DNA from: Prevotellaceae bacterium UBA1720
GTDB taxonomy: Bacteria > Bacteroidota > Bacteroidia > Bacteroidales > Bacteroidaceae
Assembly: GCA_002317475.1 (NCBI GenBank)
Contig: DCIS01000018.1
Span: 1-29,912, forward strand
DNA length: 29,912 nucleotides
Reading direction: 5' to 3'
The first letter of the stretch is position 1, and every line of letters begins with the position of its first letter. Positions 7,455 to 16,340 of this stretch are shown here, one piece after another. The position numbers were made by a program, and so were the translations under genes. Under the pieces are notes generated by a model. It was not told where the DNA came from, searched no databases, and saw nothing but the letters and a program-made list of their open reading frames with translations.

Positions 7455-8903
7455 TTATCCGACCGACCCTTCTAGGCTAACGCCTAATAGTTTTTGTGCC
7501 TCTACGGCGAACTCCATGGGGAGCTTGTTGATGACCTCCTTGGCATATCCGTTGACGATAAGGCTCACGGCCTCCTCGGTGGGTATGCCACGCTGGTTGC
7601 AGTAGAAGAGTTGTTCCTCGCTGATCTTCGAGGTAGTGGCCTCGTGCTCGACGATGGCCGTGTCGTTGTGAACATCCATGTAGGGGAAGGTGTGCGCACC
7701 ACAGGTGCTGCCTAGGAGGAGTGAGTCGCACGAGGAGTAGTTACGTGCATTCTCGGCCTTTGTGCCTACCTTGACCAGTCCACGGTAGGAGTTCTGGGAC
7801 TTGCCGGCAGAGATACCCTTGGAGATGATGGTGGATTTGGTGTCACGACCGATGTGTATCATCTTCGTGCCGGTATCAGCTTGCTGATAGTTGTTGGTGA
7901 CGGCTACGGAGTAGAACTCGGCCTGACTTCCATCTCCCTGGAGGACGCAAGAAGGGTACTTCCAGGTGATGGCACTACCCGTCTCGACCTGTGTCCACGA
8001 AAGGCGACTGTTCCGGCCGCGCAGATGGCCGCGCTTTGTCACCAGGTTGAGCACGCCACCCTTGCCCTCGGCATCACCTGGATACCAGTTCTGCACGGTG
8101 GAGTACTTGACCTCGGCATTCTCCATCACCACGATCTCGACGATGGCGGCATGAAGCTGATTCTCGTCGCGCATAGGGGCCGTACATCCCTCGAGATAAG
8201 AGACGTAGGCATCATCATCGCAAATGATGAGGGTACGCTCGAACTGTCCTGTGCCGCGCGCATTGATGCGGAAATAGGTGGAAAGCTCCATGGGGCAACG
8301 TACGCCCTTGGGGATGTAGACAAACGAACCATCGCTGAAGACGGCTGAGTTGAGTGCCGCGAAATAGTTGTCGCGATAGGGCACCACGCTACCCAGGTAC
8401 TGACGCACGAGGTCGGGATGCTCGCGTACAGCCTCGCTGATGGAGCAGAAGATGATACCCTTCTCCTGAAGTTTTTCGCGGAAGGTGGTCTTCACGCTGA
8501 CCGAGTCCATAACGGCATCAACGGCCGTTCCGCTTAGGGCCAGACGCTCCTCGAGGGGGATGCCCAGTTTGTCGAAGGTCTTCATCAACTCAGGGTCAAT
8601 CTCTTTGGGCTTGCCGTCATCCGCCTTCTTCTGGGTAGGGTCGGCATAGTAGGAGATGGCCTGATAGTCGATCTCGGGCATCTGCAGGTGGCCCCATGAG
8701 GGCTGCTCCTGCGTAAGCCAGTAGTGATAGGCCTTCAAGCGAAAATCAAGGAGCCACGATGGTTCGCCTTTCTTCTCTGAGATGAGACGGACAACTGCCT
8801 CTGAGAGCCCCTTGTCTATGATGTCTGTCTGCACGTCGGTAGTGAAGCCGTACTCGTACTTCTTCTCCGCTACCTCACGTACAAAACTATTCTTTTCTTC
8901 CAT
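7455..8903 (-). CDS. sufB: Fe-S cluster assembly protein SufB
   Basis: The 482-residue protein is the cluster-carrying SufB scaffold subunit, which pairs with SufD and SufC. Diagnostic stretches are EPSWLLDFRLKAYHYW near residue 50, FVYIPKGVRCPMELSTYFRI, WKYPSCVLQGDGSQAEFYSVAV, and the C-terminal CDSLLLGSTCGAHTFPYM with EHEATTSKISEEQLFYCNQRGI, which carries the conserved Cys and Glu residues implicated in cluster assembly. Its length is normal. It follows the cvpA-family gene by only 22 bases with no promoter match in the gap, so it is probably read from the rimP promoter far upstream. Confidence 0.97.
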   Translation of the reverse strand: MEEKNSFVREVAEKKYEYGFTTDVQTDIIDKGLSEAVVRLISEKKGEPSWLLDFRLKAYHYWLTQEQPSWGHLQMPEIDYQAISYYADPTQKKADDGKPKEIDPELMKTFDKLGIPLEERLALSGTAVDAVMDSVSVKTTFREKLQEKGIIFCSISEAVREHPDLVRQYLGSVVPYRDNYFAALNSAVFSDGSFVYIPKGVRCPMELSTYFRINARGTGQFERTLIICDDDAYVSYLEGCTAPMRDENQLHAAIVEIVVMENAEVKYSTVQNWYPGDAEGKGGVLNLVTKRGHLRGRNSRLSWTQVETGSAITWKYPSCVLQGDGSQAEFYSVAVTNNYQQADTGTKMIHIGRDTKSTIISKGISAGKSQNSYRGLVKVGTKAENARNYSSCDSLLLGSTCGAHTFPYMDVHNDTAIVEHEATTSKISEEQLFYCNQRGIPTEEAVSLIVNGYAKEVINKLPMEFAVEAQKLLGVSLEGSVG

Positions 8904-8925
8904 TGAATTCTAATTGTGAGCAGGA

Positions 8926-9402
8926 TTACGCTGTCTGCTTGTAGGCATCTACAAAGGACTCGAAGAAGGCCTTCATAAAGGCTACGCAGAAGGAACAGTC
9001 GACCGTCTCAGGACTGATGATGCCTGCAAAGATCAAGGCATTGACCACCAACATGGTGAGCAGGAAATACTTAATGAAGCCAATGAGGGCTCCAGCCAGC
9101 GAATTGACCTTGCCAATGATGGGTAATGCCTCGAGGATATGGGTGAGCAAGTTGCCCACCATGCCCAACCCCACAGGGACAGCAATCCAGATGAGCACAA
9201 AGGCGATGAGAGATGCTATGTTGACATTGCCCCCAAAGGAGGGTGCCAACCAGGCACCCACCACACTGTAGAGCATATAGGCTACGATGAGGCCTGCAAA
9301 GAAGCCTGCAAAGGAGCATACTGTGCCGACAAATCCCTTCTTCCAACCGATAATCGTACCCAGAATGAGTACCAAAGGTACAATAATGTCAAAAGCGTTC
9401 AT
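8926..9402 (-). CDS. CvpA-family inner membrane protein
   Basis: This is a 158-residue integral membrane protein with four hydrophobic segments at about residues 5-19, 26-50, 60-90 and 103-128. The N-terminal NAFDIIVPLVLILGTIIGWKKGF pattern is the CvpA family hallmark (a hydrophobic segment, then G-x-x-x-G near residue 19). CvpA is linked to colicin V production in E. coli and to envelope stress tolerance; its molecular activity is not settled. It is embedded between infB (43-base gap) and sufB (22-base gap), so it is probably part of the same transcript. Confidence 0.85.
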   Translation of the reverse strand: MNAFDIIVPLVLILGTIIGWKKGFVGTVCSFAGFFAGLIVAYMLYSVVGAWLAPSFGGNVNIASLIAFVLIWIAVPVGLGMVGNLLTHILEALPIIGKVNSLAGALIGFIKYFLLTMLVVNALIFAGIISPETVDCSFCVAFMKAFFESFVDAYKQTA

Positions 9403-9445
9403 TCAAAAACGGACTGATGTGTGTATCAGTATGTGAGCCAATGAC

Positions 9446-12322
9446 TTAGAGCTTGGCCTTAACCTCAATCTCCTGGAAGGTCTCGAGGATATCGCCCTCA
9501 CGCAGGTCGTTGTAGTTGACCAGTGAGATACCGCACTCGAAGTTGGTGGTAACCTCCTTGACATCGTCCTTGAAACGCTTCAGGGCATTGATAGCACCGG
9601 TGAAGACCACGATACCATCTCGTACGACACGAGCCTTGTTCGAACGGCTGACCTTTCCGTCGATGACGTATGCACCGGCAACGGTACCCACCTTGGAGAT
9701 GTGGTAAACCTGGCGAACCTCCACCTGAGCGGTAACCTCCTCCTTGATCTCGGGAGAAAGCATACCTTCCATAGCGTCCTTCAACTCCTCGATGGCATCG
9801 TAGATGACGCTGTAGAGACGGATGTCGACACCCTCCTGCTCGGCCAGACGACGTGCCTGGGCAGAGGGACGAACCTGGAAACCGACAATGATGGCATCGG
9901 ATGCAGCAGCCAGGGTAACATCGCTCTCGCTGATCTGACCAACGGCCTTGTAAATGACGTTGACCTGAATCTTCTCAGTAGAGAGTTTCTCGAAGCTATC
10001 CTTCAGTGCCTCGATTGAACCATCCACGTCACCCTTGACAATGACGTTGAGCTCCTTAAAGTCACCCAGAGCGATACGACGACCAATTTCATCGAGGGTC
10101 AGACGAGTCTGAGTACGCAAGCCCTGCTCACGTTGGAGCTGAGTGCGCTTGTTGGCTATCTCGCGAGCCTCCTGGTCGGTATCCATCACATGGAAGGTAT
10201 CACCGGCAGTAGGAGCGCCGTTGAGACCCAGTACGGTAGCAGCCTGTGCGGGACCGATCTCCTGTACGCGATGACCACGCTCGTCGAACATAGCCTTCAC
10301 ACGACCGAAGTTGGTGCCGGCCAGCATGATGTCACCCTGATGCAGGGTACCATTGCTACACATCACAGTTGCTACATAGCCACGACCCTTGTCCAATGAA
10401 GACTCGATGATAGAACCGGTAGCCTTGCGGTTGGGATTAGCCTTGAGGTCGAGCATCTCAGCCTCCAGAAGCACCTTCTCCAAGAGTTCCTCTACACCGG
10501 TACCCTTCTTGGCACTGATATCCTGGCTCTGGTACTTACCGCCCCACTCCTCGACGAGGTAGTTCATGGCAGCCAGTCCTTCCTTGATCTTGTCAGGGTT
10601 AGCTGCGGGTTTATCTATCTTGTTGATAGCAAATACAATAGGTACGTTGGCAGCTGCAGCATGAGCAATAGCCTCCTTGGTCTGGGGCATGATGTCATCA
10701 TCGGCAGCAACGATGATAATAGCGATGTCGGTGACCTGGGCACCACGAGCACGCATGGCGGTGAAGGCCTCGTGACCAGGAGTGTCAAGGAATGTAACAT
10801 GACGTCCATCCTGTAGGGTGACGTTGTAGGCACCGATGTGCTGGGTAATACCTCCGGCCTCACCCGCGATGACGTTGGTCTGGCGGATGTAGTCGAGCAA
10901 TGAAGTCTTACCATGGTCGACATGACCCATAACGGTCACGATGGGAGCACGTGGAAGGAGGTCTTCCTCGTCGTCCTCCACCTCGGTTACGGCCTCGCTA
11001 ACCTCAGCACTGACATATTCGGTGGTGAAACCAAACTCCTCGGCTACGAGGTTGATGGTCTCGGCATCCAGACGCTGGTTGATGCTGACCATGATGCCGA
11101 TGCTCATGCAGGTACCGATGACCTGGGTCACGGGAATGTTCATCATGGTAGCCAATTCGTTGGCGGTAACGAACTCCGTGAGTTTCAGTATCTTGCTCTC
11201 TGCTGCCTCGTTCTCCATGGCCTCCTCCATACCTTGGCGGATGGCATCACGTTTCTCGCGGCGATACTTGGCACCCTTGCCCATCTTTGATCCCTTGCTG
11301 GTCAGACGTGCCAAGGTCTCGCGTACCTGCTTTGCTACGTCTTCTTCGCTTACCTCGGGCTGAGAGAGTTGCTGGCGAGGCTGGTTCTTCTGCTTGTTCT
11401 TCTTGCCTTGCCCCTGCTGGTTATTCTGGCCACCATTCTTCTGATTCTGGTTGTTCTGGCCATTGCCGCCATTCTGCTTCTTACCCTGGCCACCTTGCTG
11501 AACCTGCTTGCCAACGGCATTGACGTCTACACGCTCCTTGCCGATACGTACGCGCTTCTTGCGCTCACCATTCTGCTGGTTTTGCTGGTTTTGCTGTTGA
11601 GCACGGTCTTCACGTTCGCGGCGCTTCTCCTCCTTGCTCTTCTTCTTGGGGCGGGTGCTCTGGTTGAGGGACGAAAGGTCCACCTTACCCATCACCTTGA
11701 ACTCCTGAATGGGCTGCTCGGGACGGTTGAGACGGAATACACCATCTACCTCCTCGCCGATACCGGGTTTCTCGGACTTTCTGGCGGGAACATCCTCTGC
11801 AATGGGTTCTGCCTTGGGAGCAGGAGCCTCAGCCTTGGGTGCCTCTACCTTGGGAGCAACTGGCTCAGTCTTAGGAGCCTCTACCTTGGGTGCTTCTACC
11901 TTAACCTCAGGTTTGGGAGCTTCTGCCTTGGGTGCTTCAATCTTCACTTCAGCCTTGGGGGCCTCTGTCTTGGGTGCTTCCTCCTTTGGTGTCTCTGCCT
12001 TGGGTGCGGTATGACCTGCGTTCAGGTCTATCTTGCCCAGAACCTTGGGCTTGTTGATGGTGGGAACCTCAACCTTGATCTCAGCATGCTTAGCTTCGCG
12101 GTTCTCCTTCTTCTGAGCCTGCTGCTTGAGGACCTGATCTGCCTCTTTGCGCAGGCCCTTGTCCTTGTTGAATTCCTGAAGCAATACCTCGTACTGCTCC
12201 TCGGTTATCTTGGAGTTGGGATTTGCCTCAACATCAGTGTATCCTTTCTTCTGAAGAAATTCTACTGCCGTCTGCAAACCCACATTGCACTCCTTAGTTG
12301 CTTTATTTAATCTTATACTCAT
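9446..12322 (-). CDS. infB: Translation initiation factor IF-2
   Basis: IF-2 is a GTPase that brings fMet-tRNA to the ribosome. The 958-residue protein starts with the IF2-N-like segment SIRLNKATKECNVGLQTAVEF. Residues 107-178 are a Lys/Ala/Glu/Pro repeat built on KAEAPK. Residues 225-313 are basic then Asn/Gln/Gly-rich. The low-complexity block is bracketed by the related motifs VLGKIDL (about 95) and VMGKVDL (about 210). The G domain begins at about 457 with GHVDHGKT (466-473), followed by DTPGHE and NKIDKP, and the C-terminal barrel domains run to KAKL. The N-terminus is far longer than the conserved core needs, as is usual in Bacteroidetes. It lies 67 bases after nusA, consistent with one operon. 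Confidence 0.97.
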   Translation of the reverse strand: MSIRLNKATKECNVGLQTAVEFLQKKGYTDVEANPNSKITEEQYEVLLQEFNKDKGLRKEADQVLKQQAQKKENREAKHAEIKVEVPTINKPKVLGKIDLNAGHTAPKAETPKEEAPKTEAPKAEVKIEAPKAEAPKPEVKVEAPKVEAPKTEPVAPKVEAPKAEAPAPKAEPIAEDVPARKSEKPGIGEEVDGVFRLNRPEQPIQEFKVMGKVDLSSLNQSTRPKKKSKEEKRREREDRAQQQNQQNQQNGERKKRVRIGKERVDVNAVGKQVQQGGQGKKQNGGNGQNNQNQKNGGQNNQQGQGKKNKQKNQPRQQLSQPEVSEEDVAKQVRETLARLTSKGSKMGKGAKYRREKRDAIRQGMEEAMENEAAESKILKLTEFVTANELATMMNIPVTQVIGTCMSIGIMVSINQRLDAETINLVAEEFGFTTEYVSAEVSEAVTEVEDDEEDLLPRAPIVTVMGHVDHGKTSLLDYIRQTNVIAGEAGGITQHIGAYNVTLQDGRHVTFLDTPGHEAFTAMRARGAQVTDIAIIIVAADDDIMPQTKEAIAHAAAANVPIVFAINKIDKPAANPDKIKEGLAAMNYLVEEWGGKYQSQDISAKKGTGVEELLEKVLLEAEMLDLKANPNRKATGSIIESSLDKGRGYVATVMCSNGTLHQGDIMLAGTNFGRVKAMFDERGHRVQEIGPAQAATVLGLNGAPTAGDTFHVMDTDQEAREIANKRTQLQREQGLRTQTRLTLDEIGRRIALGDFKELNVIVKGDVDGSIEALKDSFEKLSTEKIQVNVIYKAVGQISESDVTLAAASDAIIVGFQVRPSAQARRLAEQEGVDIRLYSVIYDAIEELKDAMEGMLSPEIKEEVTAQVEVRQVYHISKVGTVAGAYVIDGKVSRSNKARVVRDGIVVFTGAINALKRFKDDVKEVTTNFECGISLVNYNDLREGDILETFQEIEVKAKL

Positions 12323-12389
12323 CTATGTGTTCTACGATTTTGACGATTTGACGAATTTCGATTGACTTGCCCTATGACAAAGTGTAGGA

Positions 12390-13652
12390 TTACTGCTCAA
12401 ACTCCTCTGCCAGAATGTTCAGCACCTCATCAACGGTCTCCTCTTCGAGGTCAGCCTTCTGAATGAGGAAGTCACGGGGAGCACCCAGTACATCGCGTGC
12501 TGTCTCAAGACCTAGTTTCTTGAGTTCGGCGATGATCCAAGGTTCAATAGCGTCGGTGAACTCGTCCAAGCTTACGTCGTCGGTGTCCTCATCTTCCTGT
12601 ACTTCACGGAATACGTCGATGGTATAGTCGGTCAGCATGCTGGCCAACTTGATGTTCAGACCACCCTTACCGATAGCCAGACTTACCTGGTCGGGATCGA
12701 GGTAGACGTTTGCCTTGTGCTCATCCTCGAGCAACTCAACGCTGTTGACGCGTGCAGGGCTCAGGGCACGGGTGATGAAGAGCTTGATGTTTGGGGTGTA
12801 GTTGACTACGTCGATATTCTCGCCACGCAACTCGCGAACGATGCCGTGTACACGGCTACCCTTTACACCGACACATGCTCCTACGGGGTCGATGCGCTCA
12901 TCGTAGCTTTCTACGGCAATCTTGGCACGCTCACCGGGGATGCGGGCAATCTTACGAACGGTGATCAGACCGTCGTTGATCTCGGGAACCTCGTTCTCCA
13001 GGAGACGTTGCATGAAGACGGGACTAGTACGGCTGAGGATGATTTTGGGATTACCTGTGGTGTTGTCTACACTTGCCACGATGGCACGTGCGTTCTCACC
13101 CTTACGGAAGAAGTCACCGGGAATCTGCTCGGTACGGGGAAGGAGCAGTTCGTTGCCCTCGTCGTCAACGAGGAGTGTCTCACGCTTCCAGGTCTGGTAT
13201 ACCTCAGCGCTGACGATCTCGCCTACACGGTCCTTGTACTGGTTGTAGAGGGTGTCATGCTCCAACTCAAGGATGCGGCTTGCAAGGGTCTGACGGAGAG
13301 TCAGAATAGCACGACGACCGAAGTCGCTGAACTTTACCTGTTCGGTCACGTCCTCACCTACCTCGTAGTCCTCCTCAACCTGCTGAGCCTCACTCAGTGA
13401 GATCTCGCGATTGGGATCTTTCACCTCGCCGTCAGGAACAACGACACGGTTGCGGTAGATCTCGAAGTCGCCCTTGTCGGGGTTAACGATTACATCGTAG
13501 TTTTCGTCGGTACCATAGGTACGGGCGATAACGGTACGGAAGCACTCCTCAAGTACACCGACCAAAGTGGCGCGGTCAATGTTCTTGTCTTCCTTGAATT
13601 CCTTGAATGAGTCAATCAGGCTCACTACGGGTTCTGTTTTCTTTGTTGCCAT
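12390..13652 (-). CDS. nusA: Transcription termination/antitermination factor NusA
   Basis: The 420-residue NusA binds RNA polymerase and nascent RNA and modulates pausing and termination. The N-terminal domain (1-130) includes the conserved SFGRRA-like FSDFGRRAILTLRQ. An S1 domain follows at about 140-205. The KH region contains ERIDPVGACVGVKGSRV and DQVSLAIGKGGLNIKLAS, whose G-x-x-G loops are intact. The C-terminal acidic tail ends in a helix-hairpin-helix-like AELKKLGLETARDVL, as in Bacteroidetes. The acidic repeats found in E. coli NusA are absent. It begins 17 bases after the rimP stop. Confidence 0.97.
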   Translation of the reverse strand: MATKKTEPVVSLIDSFKEFKEDKNIDRATLVGVLEECFRTVIARTYGTDENYDVIVNPDKGDFEIYRNRVVVPDGEVKDPNREISLSEAQQVEEDYEVGEDVTEQVKFSDFGRRAILTLRQTLASRILELEHDTLYNQYKDRVGEIVSAEVYQTWKRETLLVDDEGNELLLPRTEQIPGDFFRKGENARAIVASVDNTTGNPKIILSRTSPVFMQRLLENEVPEINDGLITVRKIARIPGERAKIAVESYDERIDPVGACVGVKGSRVHGIVRELRGENIDVVNYTPNIKLFITRALSPARVNSVELLEDEHKANVYLDPDQVSLAIGKGGLNIKLASMLTDYTIDVFREVQEDEDTDDVSLDEFTDAIEPWIIAELKKLGLETARDVLGAPRDFLIQKADLEEETVDEVLNILAEEFEQ

Positions 13653-13669
13653 TTGTATATGTTTTTGTT

Positions 13670-14137
13670 TTATTTCATCTTAATGAGGTACTTAGTCCAT
13701 GCCACTTCCTCAAAGGAGAGGTTCAGTTCCACCTCAACGTTCTTGGGGCGCTTGGCGCCTTCGGGCTTAACCTTCTGTGTGGTGAGCATAGTGAAACCTT
13801 CCTCGGTCACGTCGGTCAGGGTGCCCTGATATTTCTTGCCGTCCTTCAGTTGGGTCTCCACGGTCTTGCCTACATGGATCTCGTACTGGCGATGTACGCG
13901 GAAGGGCTGACCCAACCCTGCACTACCAACCTCCAGTTCGTAATCTTCCTCCTCACGGCTGAGATGTTCCTCAATGTAGCGGCTCAGTTCGGCGCAGTCT
14001 TCAATCCATACGCCGTCAGCATGGTCAATCACTACTACGATGCTGTCGTCAGCACTCACCGTAAGGTCAACGAGGAAATAGTCGGTCTTTGCCAACCACT
14101 CGTCTACAATTTTCTCCAGATTTTTTTTATCTATCAT
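13670..14137 (-). CDS. rimP: Ribosome maturation factor RimP
   Basis: RimP helps assemble the 30S subunit. I take ATG at 14135-14137 (155 residues, MIDKKNLEKIVDEWL) rather than the in-frame codon at 14218, because the extra 27 residues match no RimP and fall in the leader downstream of the promoter. Family features are DCAELSRYIEEHL, the YELEVGSAGLGQPFR motif and a C-terminal SH3-like barrel (YQGTLTDVTEEGFTML). It is the first gene of the operon rimP-nusA-infB, an order conserved in many bacteria. A consensus promoter at 14267-14298 and a leader of about 120 bases precede it. Confidence 0.93.
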   Translation of the reverse strand: MIDKKNLEKIVDEWLAKTDYFLVDLTVSADDSIVVVIDHADGVWIEDCAELSRYIEEHLSREEEDYELEVGSAGLGQPFRVHRQYEIHVGKTVETQLKDGKKYQGTLTDVTEEGFTMLTTQKVKPEGAKRPKNVEVELNLSFEEVAWTKYLIKMK

Positions 14138-14226
14138 ATTCAGGTTTATGAATGAATATATCTTCTGTCTGATGTTGAAATAATTGTCTGCCAAAAGTAT
14201 GGGGTTTGTGGCACCCATCTATAACA

Positions 14227-14256
14227 AAGTGAGGAACTCTTTCGGGCTCCTCACTT
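14227..14256 (-). promoter_or_regulatory. 5'-end hairpin in the rimP-nusA-infB leader
   Basis: AAGTGAGGA and TCCTCACTT form a perfect 9-bp stem around 12 bases. Given the promoter at 14267-14298, transcription should start near 14260, so the hairpin would sit within the first few bases of the mRNA, about 90 bases before the rimP start codon. It has no U-run and so is unlikely to be a terminator. Protection of the 5' end or control of the operon by one of its own products is possible (inference). Confidence 0.65.
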
Positions 14257-14266
14257 CATCTAGGTG

Positions 14267-14298
14267 CAAAGGTAGTTAAAATCTACGTTCACGCCAAA
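14267..14298 (-). promoter_or_regulatory. Promoter of the rimP-nusA-infB-cvpA-sufBCD operon
   Basis: TTTG (14298-14295), 20 bases, then TACCTTTG (14274-14267) on the minus strand, a full match to the Bacteroidetes consensus. No comparable site occurs in any gap further down the operon to 5285, so all seven genes could depend on it. Confidence 0.8.
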
Positions 14299-14350
14299 TA
14301 CTCGACACATTTTTTCACGATTTTCTAGTAAATAAGGTATGAAGGCATGT

Positions 14351-14376
14351 AAAAACAGCCTTTATGACCTGTTTTT
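14351..14376 (-). terminator. Likely terminator after the small membrane protein gene
   Basis: On the minus strand an 8-bp stem AAAAACAG/CTGTTTTT closes around 10 bases, starting 5 bases after the gene's stop codon (14381) and ending in a run of five T. It would separate the upstream protease operon from the rimP promoter just beyond. Confidence 0.55.
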
Positions 14377-14380
14377 TGTG

Positions 14381-14587
14381 TTATTGGGCCAATGAATCAG
14401 ACATCTCGGGAGATGCCTCGTCAAGGCTTCCCGTTGTAATTTCGGTGGAGTCGGCATCCTGATCGTCAGCAGGGGCAGACTTGCCCATCCAACCCAGGAA
14501 TAGCAGGACGACCAGCATTACGACTACGGCCATTCCCATCACACCATACATCACGGCGCGGTTTGTGTTGTTTGCATTATGTCTCAT
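14381..14587 (-). CDS. Small single-span membrane protein with acidic tail
   Basis: This is a 68-residue protein of no family I recognise. Residues 1-11 are polar and Asn-rich, residues 13-34 form one strong hydrophobic helix (AVMYGVMGMAVVVMLVVLLFLGWM), and the remainder is acidic and Ser/Thr-rich (DDQDADSTE). That topology suggests a short cytoplasmic N-terminus and a periplasmic acidic tail (inference). It starts 63 bases after the S41 protease stop with no promoter match between, so it is probably cotranscribed with it. Codon use and a clear stop before a terminator-like hairpin support it as a real gene. It could be a substrate or partner of the protease. Confidence 0.65.
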   Translation of the reverse strand: MRHNANNTNRAVMYGVMGMAVVVMLVVLLFLGWMGKSAPADDQDADSTEITTGSLDEASPEMSDSLAQ

Positions 14588-14650
14588 AAGAATTGGAAAT
14601 TATAGTTTCTTCGGTGTTTCGTCTTTTTGATGTTACGATGCTTCTTCCTC

Positions 14651-16294
14651 TCAAGGCTCCAGTATCTTAAAGTAAGTTTTTTCGTCTTTGAGGATTTCAA
14701 AAGCTTTGTCCATGCATTTGTCACCTACCAGCTGTTGGCGAATGGCTCCCTTTCGATGATAGTAGCGACATACCAGTTCGTCGAGCAGATAGCGCTCGAT
14801 ATGCTTGCGCAAACGGTACATGTCGCTGGTGACGTCTGTTGTGAGTTTGGCCTTCAGAGCATCGTATTCGGATTGGATCATTTCCATGTAGTCTTCGCGC
14901 TCAGCCACATCCTTCAACAGTTTCATCACCTCATCGCTACGACGGTTGTAAGTAAAGTTCTGCTCCTTGATAAACTGGACAAAAGCATCATACTCCTCGT
15001 CTGTCAGTTTGGCCTCTCCTGGTTGCCCGAATGATGGGTGCTCGCTGACGTATTTTGTACAGAAATCAAAGAGGGCATCGCTGGGAGCAAGGTCATAGAC
15101 CATGGTGGGCAGCGTATCGGGAGTAAGGAGGATGTCGGGTTTGATGCCTCCGCCATCGCGTACCTCACGGCCTTTTCGGGTGTGGAAGAGTGTGGTCAGA
15201 CTATCGGGTAGGGTACGGGCTGAACCATCCTCGTTGAGGTGACGGTAATCGTAGGCCTGAATACAGCGTCCACTAGGAATGTAGTAACGGCCTGTGGTAA
15301 TCTTCATATTGCCTCCATAGGGCAATTCGCGAATATTCTGCACTAGACCTTTTCCATAGGTTCGCGCACCGATGATGACGGCACGGTCAAAGTCCTGCAA
15401 CGAACCACTCAGAATTTCTGCTGCCGAGGCACTACCACCGTCAACCAGGACGGCTAAAGGCATCACCGTATCTACGGGTTCCATGCGGGTGTAGTACTCA
15501 TGGTTCATGCTGTTCATTTTACCCTTGGTGTAGACAATCTTTTTTCCCTTGGGCAGGAAAAGGTTAGCAATGTCCACAGATTCGTCCAACGAACCGCCAG
15601 GATTATCTCTCAGATCCAAAATGAGGCTTTTGGCACCTTGTTGCTTTAGGTCAAGTACGGCAGCACGCATCTGCTGGGCGTCGCCCTCGTTGAAACCTGT
15701 CAACATGATATAGCCGATGTTACCCTCCATTATGCCGTAGTAGGGCAAGTGAGGGATGGAGATAGTCTCGCGAGTGATGGTCATGGTTCGCTGTTTTTTC
15801 TCTCCGGGACGCTGAATCTTCAGCCGGAAGGTGGTACCGGCCTCTCCACGTAAGAGGTTGGTCACCTTGTCGCTTGGCATACCTTCAATGTCCTTGTCAC
15901 CGATGGTCATGATGATGTCACCTGGCAACAGACCTGCCTTCATACTGGGTGTGTTTTCGTAGGGCTCGCTGATGACTACTCGTTTCAAGCCTTTGTGATA
16001 ACGAATCACAGCACCTATTCCGGCATACTTTCCTTGGGCCATTTCCATCAGTTCGTCGTCGTCCTGAGGGTAATAGGTGGTATAGGGATCTACACGATTC
16101 AGCATCGCATTGATGCCCCATTCCATAACTGTGTCAGCGCTTAGGCTATCTACATAATAGGTGTCTAGAATACGGTAAATCTCATTAAAAACCTCCAGGT
16201 TCCTTGAGATGGTACTATTGTGGTTTTCTGCCTTCTGTGCATTTGCTACAAAAGCGGAGCAAAGCGTCAGCAGTATGGCTAATGTTTTCTTCAT
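14651..16294 (-). CDS. S41-family C-terminal processing protease with PDZ domain
   Basis: The 547-residue protein has a signal peptide (residues 1-20, cut after ANAQ) and so acts outside the cytoplasmic membrane. A PDZ domain spans about 90-165 (KGLKRVVISEPYENTPSMKAG and GLLPGDIIMTI). The peptidase core carries DGGSASAAEIL, with the likely nucleophile Ser290, and RTYGKGLVQ, with general base Lys315, the Ser-Lys dyad of the CtpA/Prc family. About 190 further residues with charged helices follow. Such enzymes trim or degrade envelope proteins from the C-terminus. It follows the PfkB-family gene by 46 bases and is probably in one operon with it. Confidence 0.93.
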   Translation of the reverse strand: MKKTLAILLTLCSAFVANAQKAENHNSTISRNLEVFNEIYRILDTYYVDSLSADTVMEWGINAMLNRVDPYTTYYPQDDDELMEMAQGKYAGIGAVIRYHKGLKRVVISEPYENTPSMKAGLLPGDIIMTIGDKDIEGMPSDKVTNLLRGEAGTTFRLKIQRPGEKKQRTMTITRETISIPHLPYYGIMEGNIGYIMLTGFNEGDAQQMRAAVLDLKQQGAKSLILDLRDNPGGSLDESVDIANLFLPKGKKIVYTKGKMNSMNHEYYTRMEPVDTVMPLAVLVDGGSASAAEILSGSLQDFDRAVIIGARTYGKGLVQNIRELPYGGNMKITTGRYYIPSGRCIQAYDYRHLNEDGSARTLPDSLTTLFHTRKGREVRDGGGIKPDILLTPDTLPTMVYDLAPSDALFDFCTKYVSEHPSFGQPGEAKLTDEEYDAFVQFIKEQNFTYNRRSDEVMKLLKDVAEREDYMEMIQSEYDALKAKLTTDVTSDMYRLRKHIERYLLDELVCRYYHRKGAIRQQLVGDKCMDKAFEILKDEKTYFKILEP

Positions 16295-16340
16295 CGTCTA
16301 TGTTTTTTCCTCTTCAATGCTTTTTGTTTGCCTCCTCTTT

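Noticed and set aside
11369..12310. 313-codon Leu/Cys-rich open frame on the plus strand opposite infB
   Set aside because: It mirrors the low-complexity KAEAPK coding region; its composition is the antisense of those codons and there is no start context or homology.
14138..14218. N-terminal extension of RimP by 27 residues
   Set aside because: The extra residues match no RimP, and the region is the leader after the promoter; the ATG at 14137 gives the standard N-terminus.
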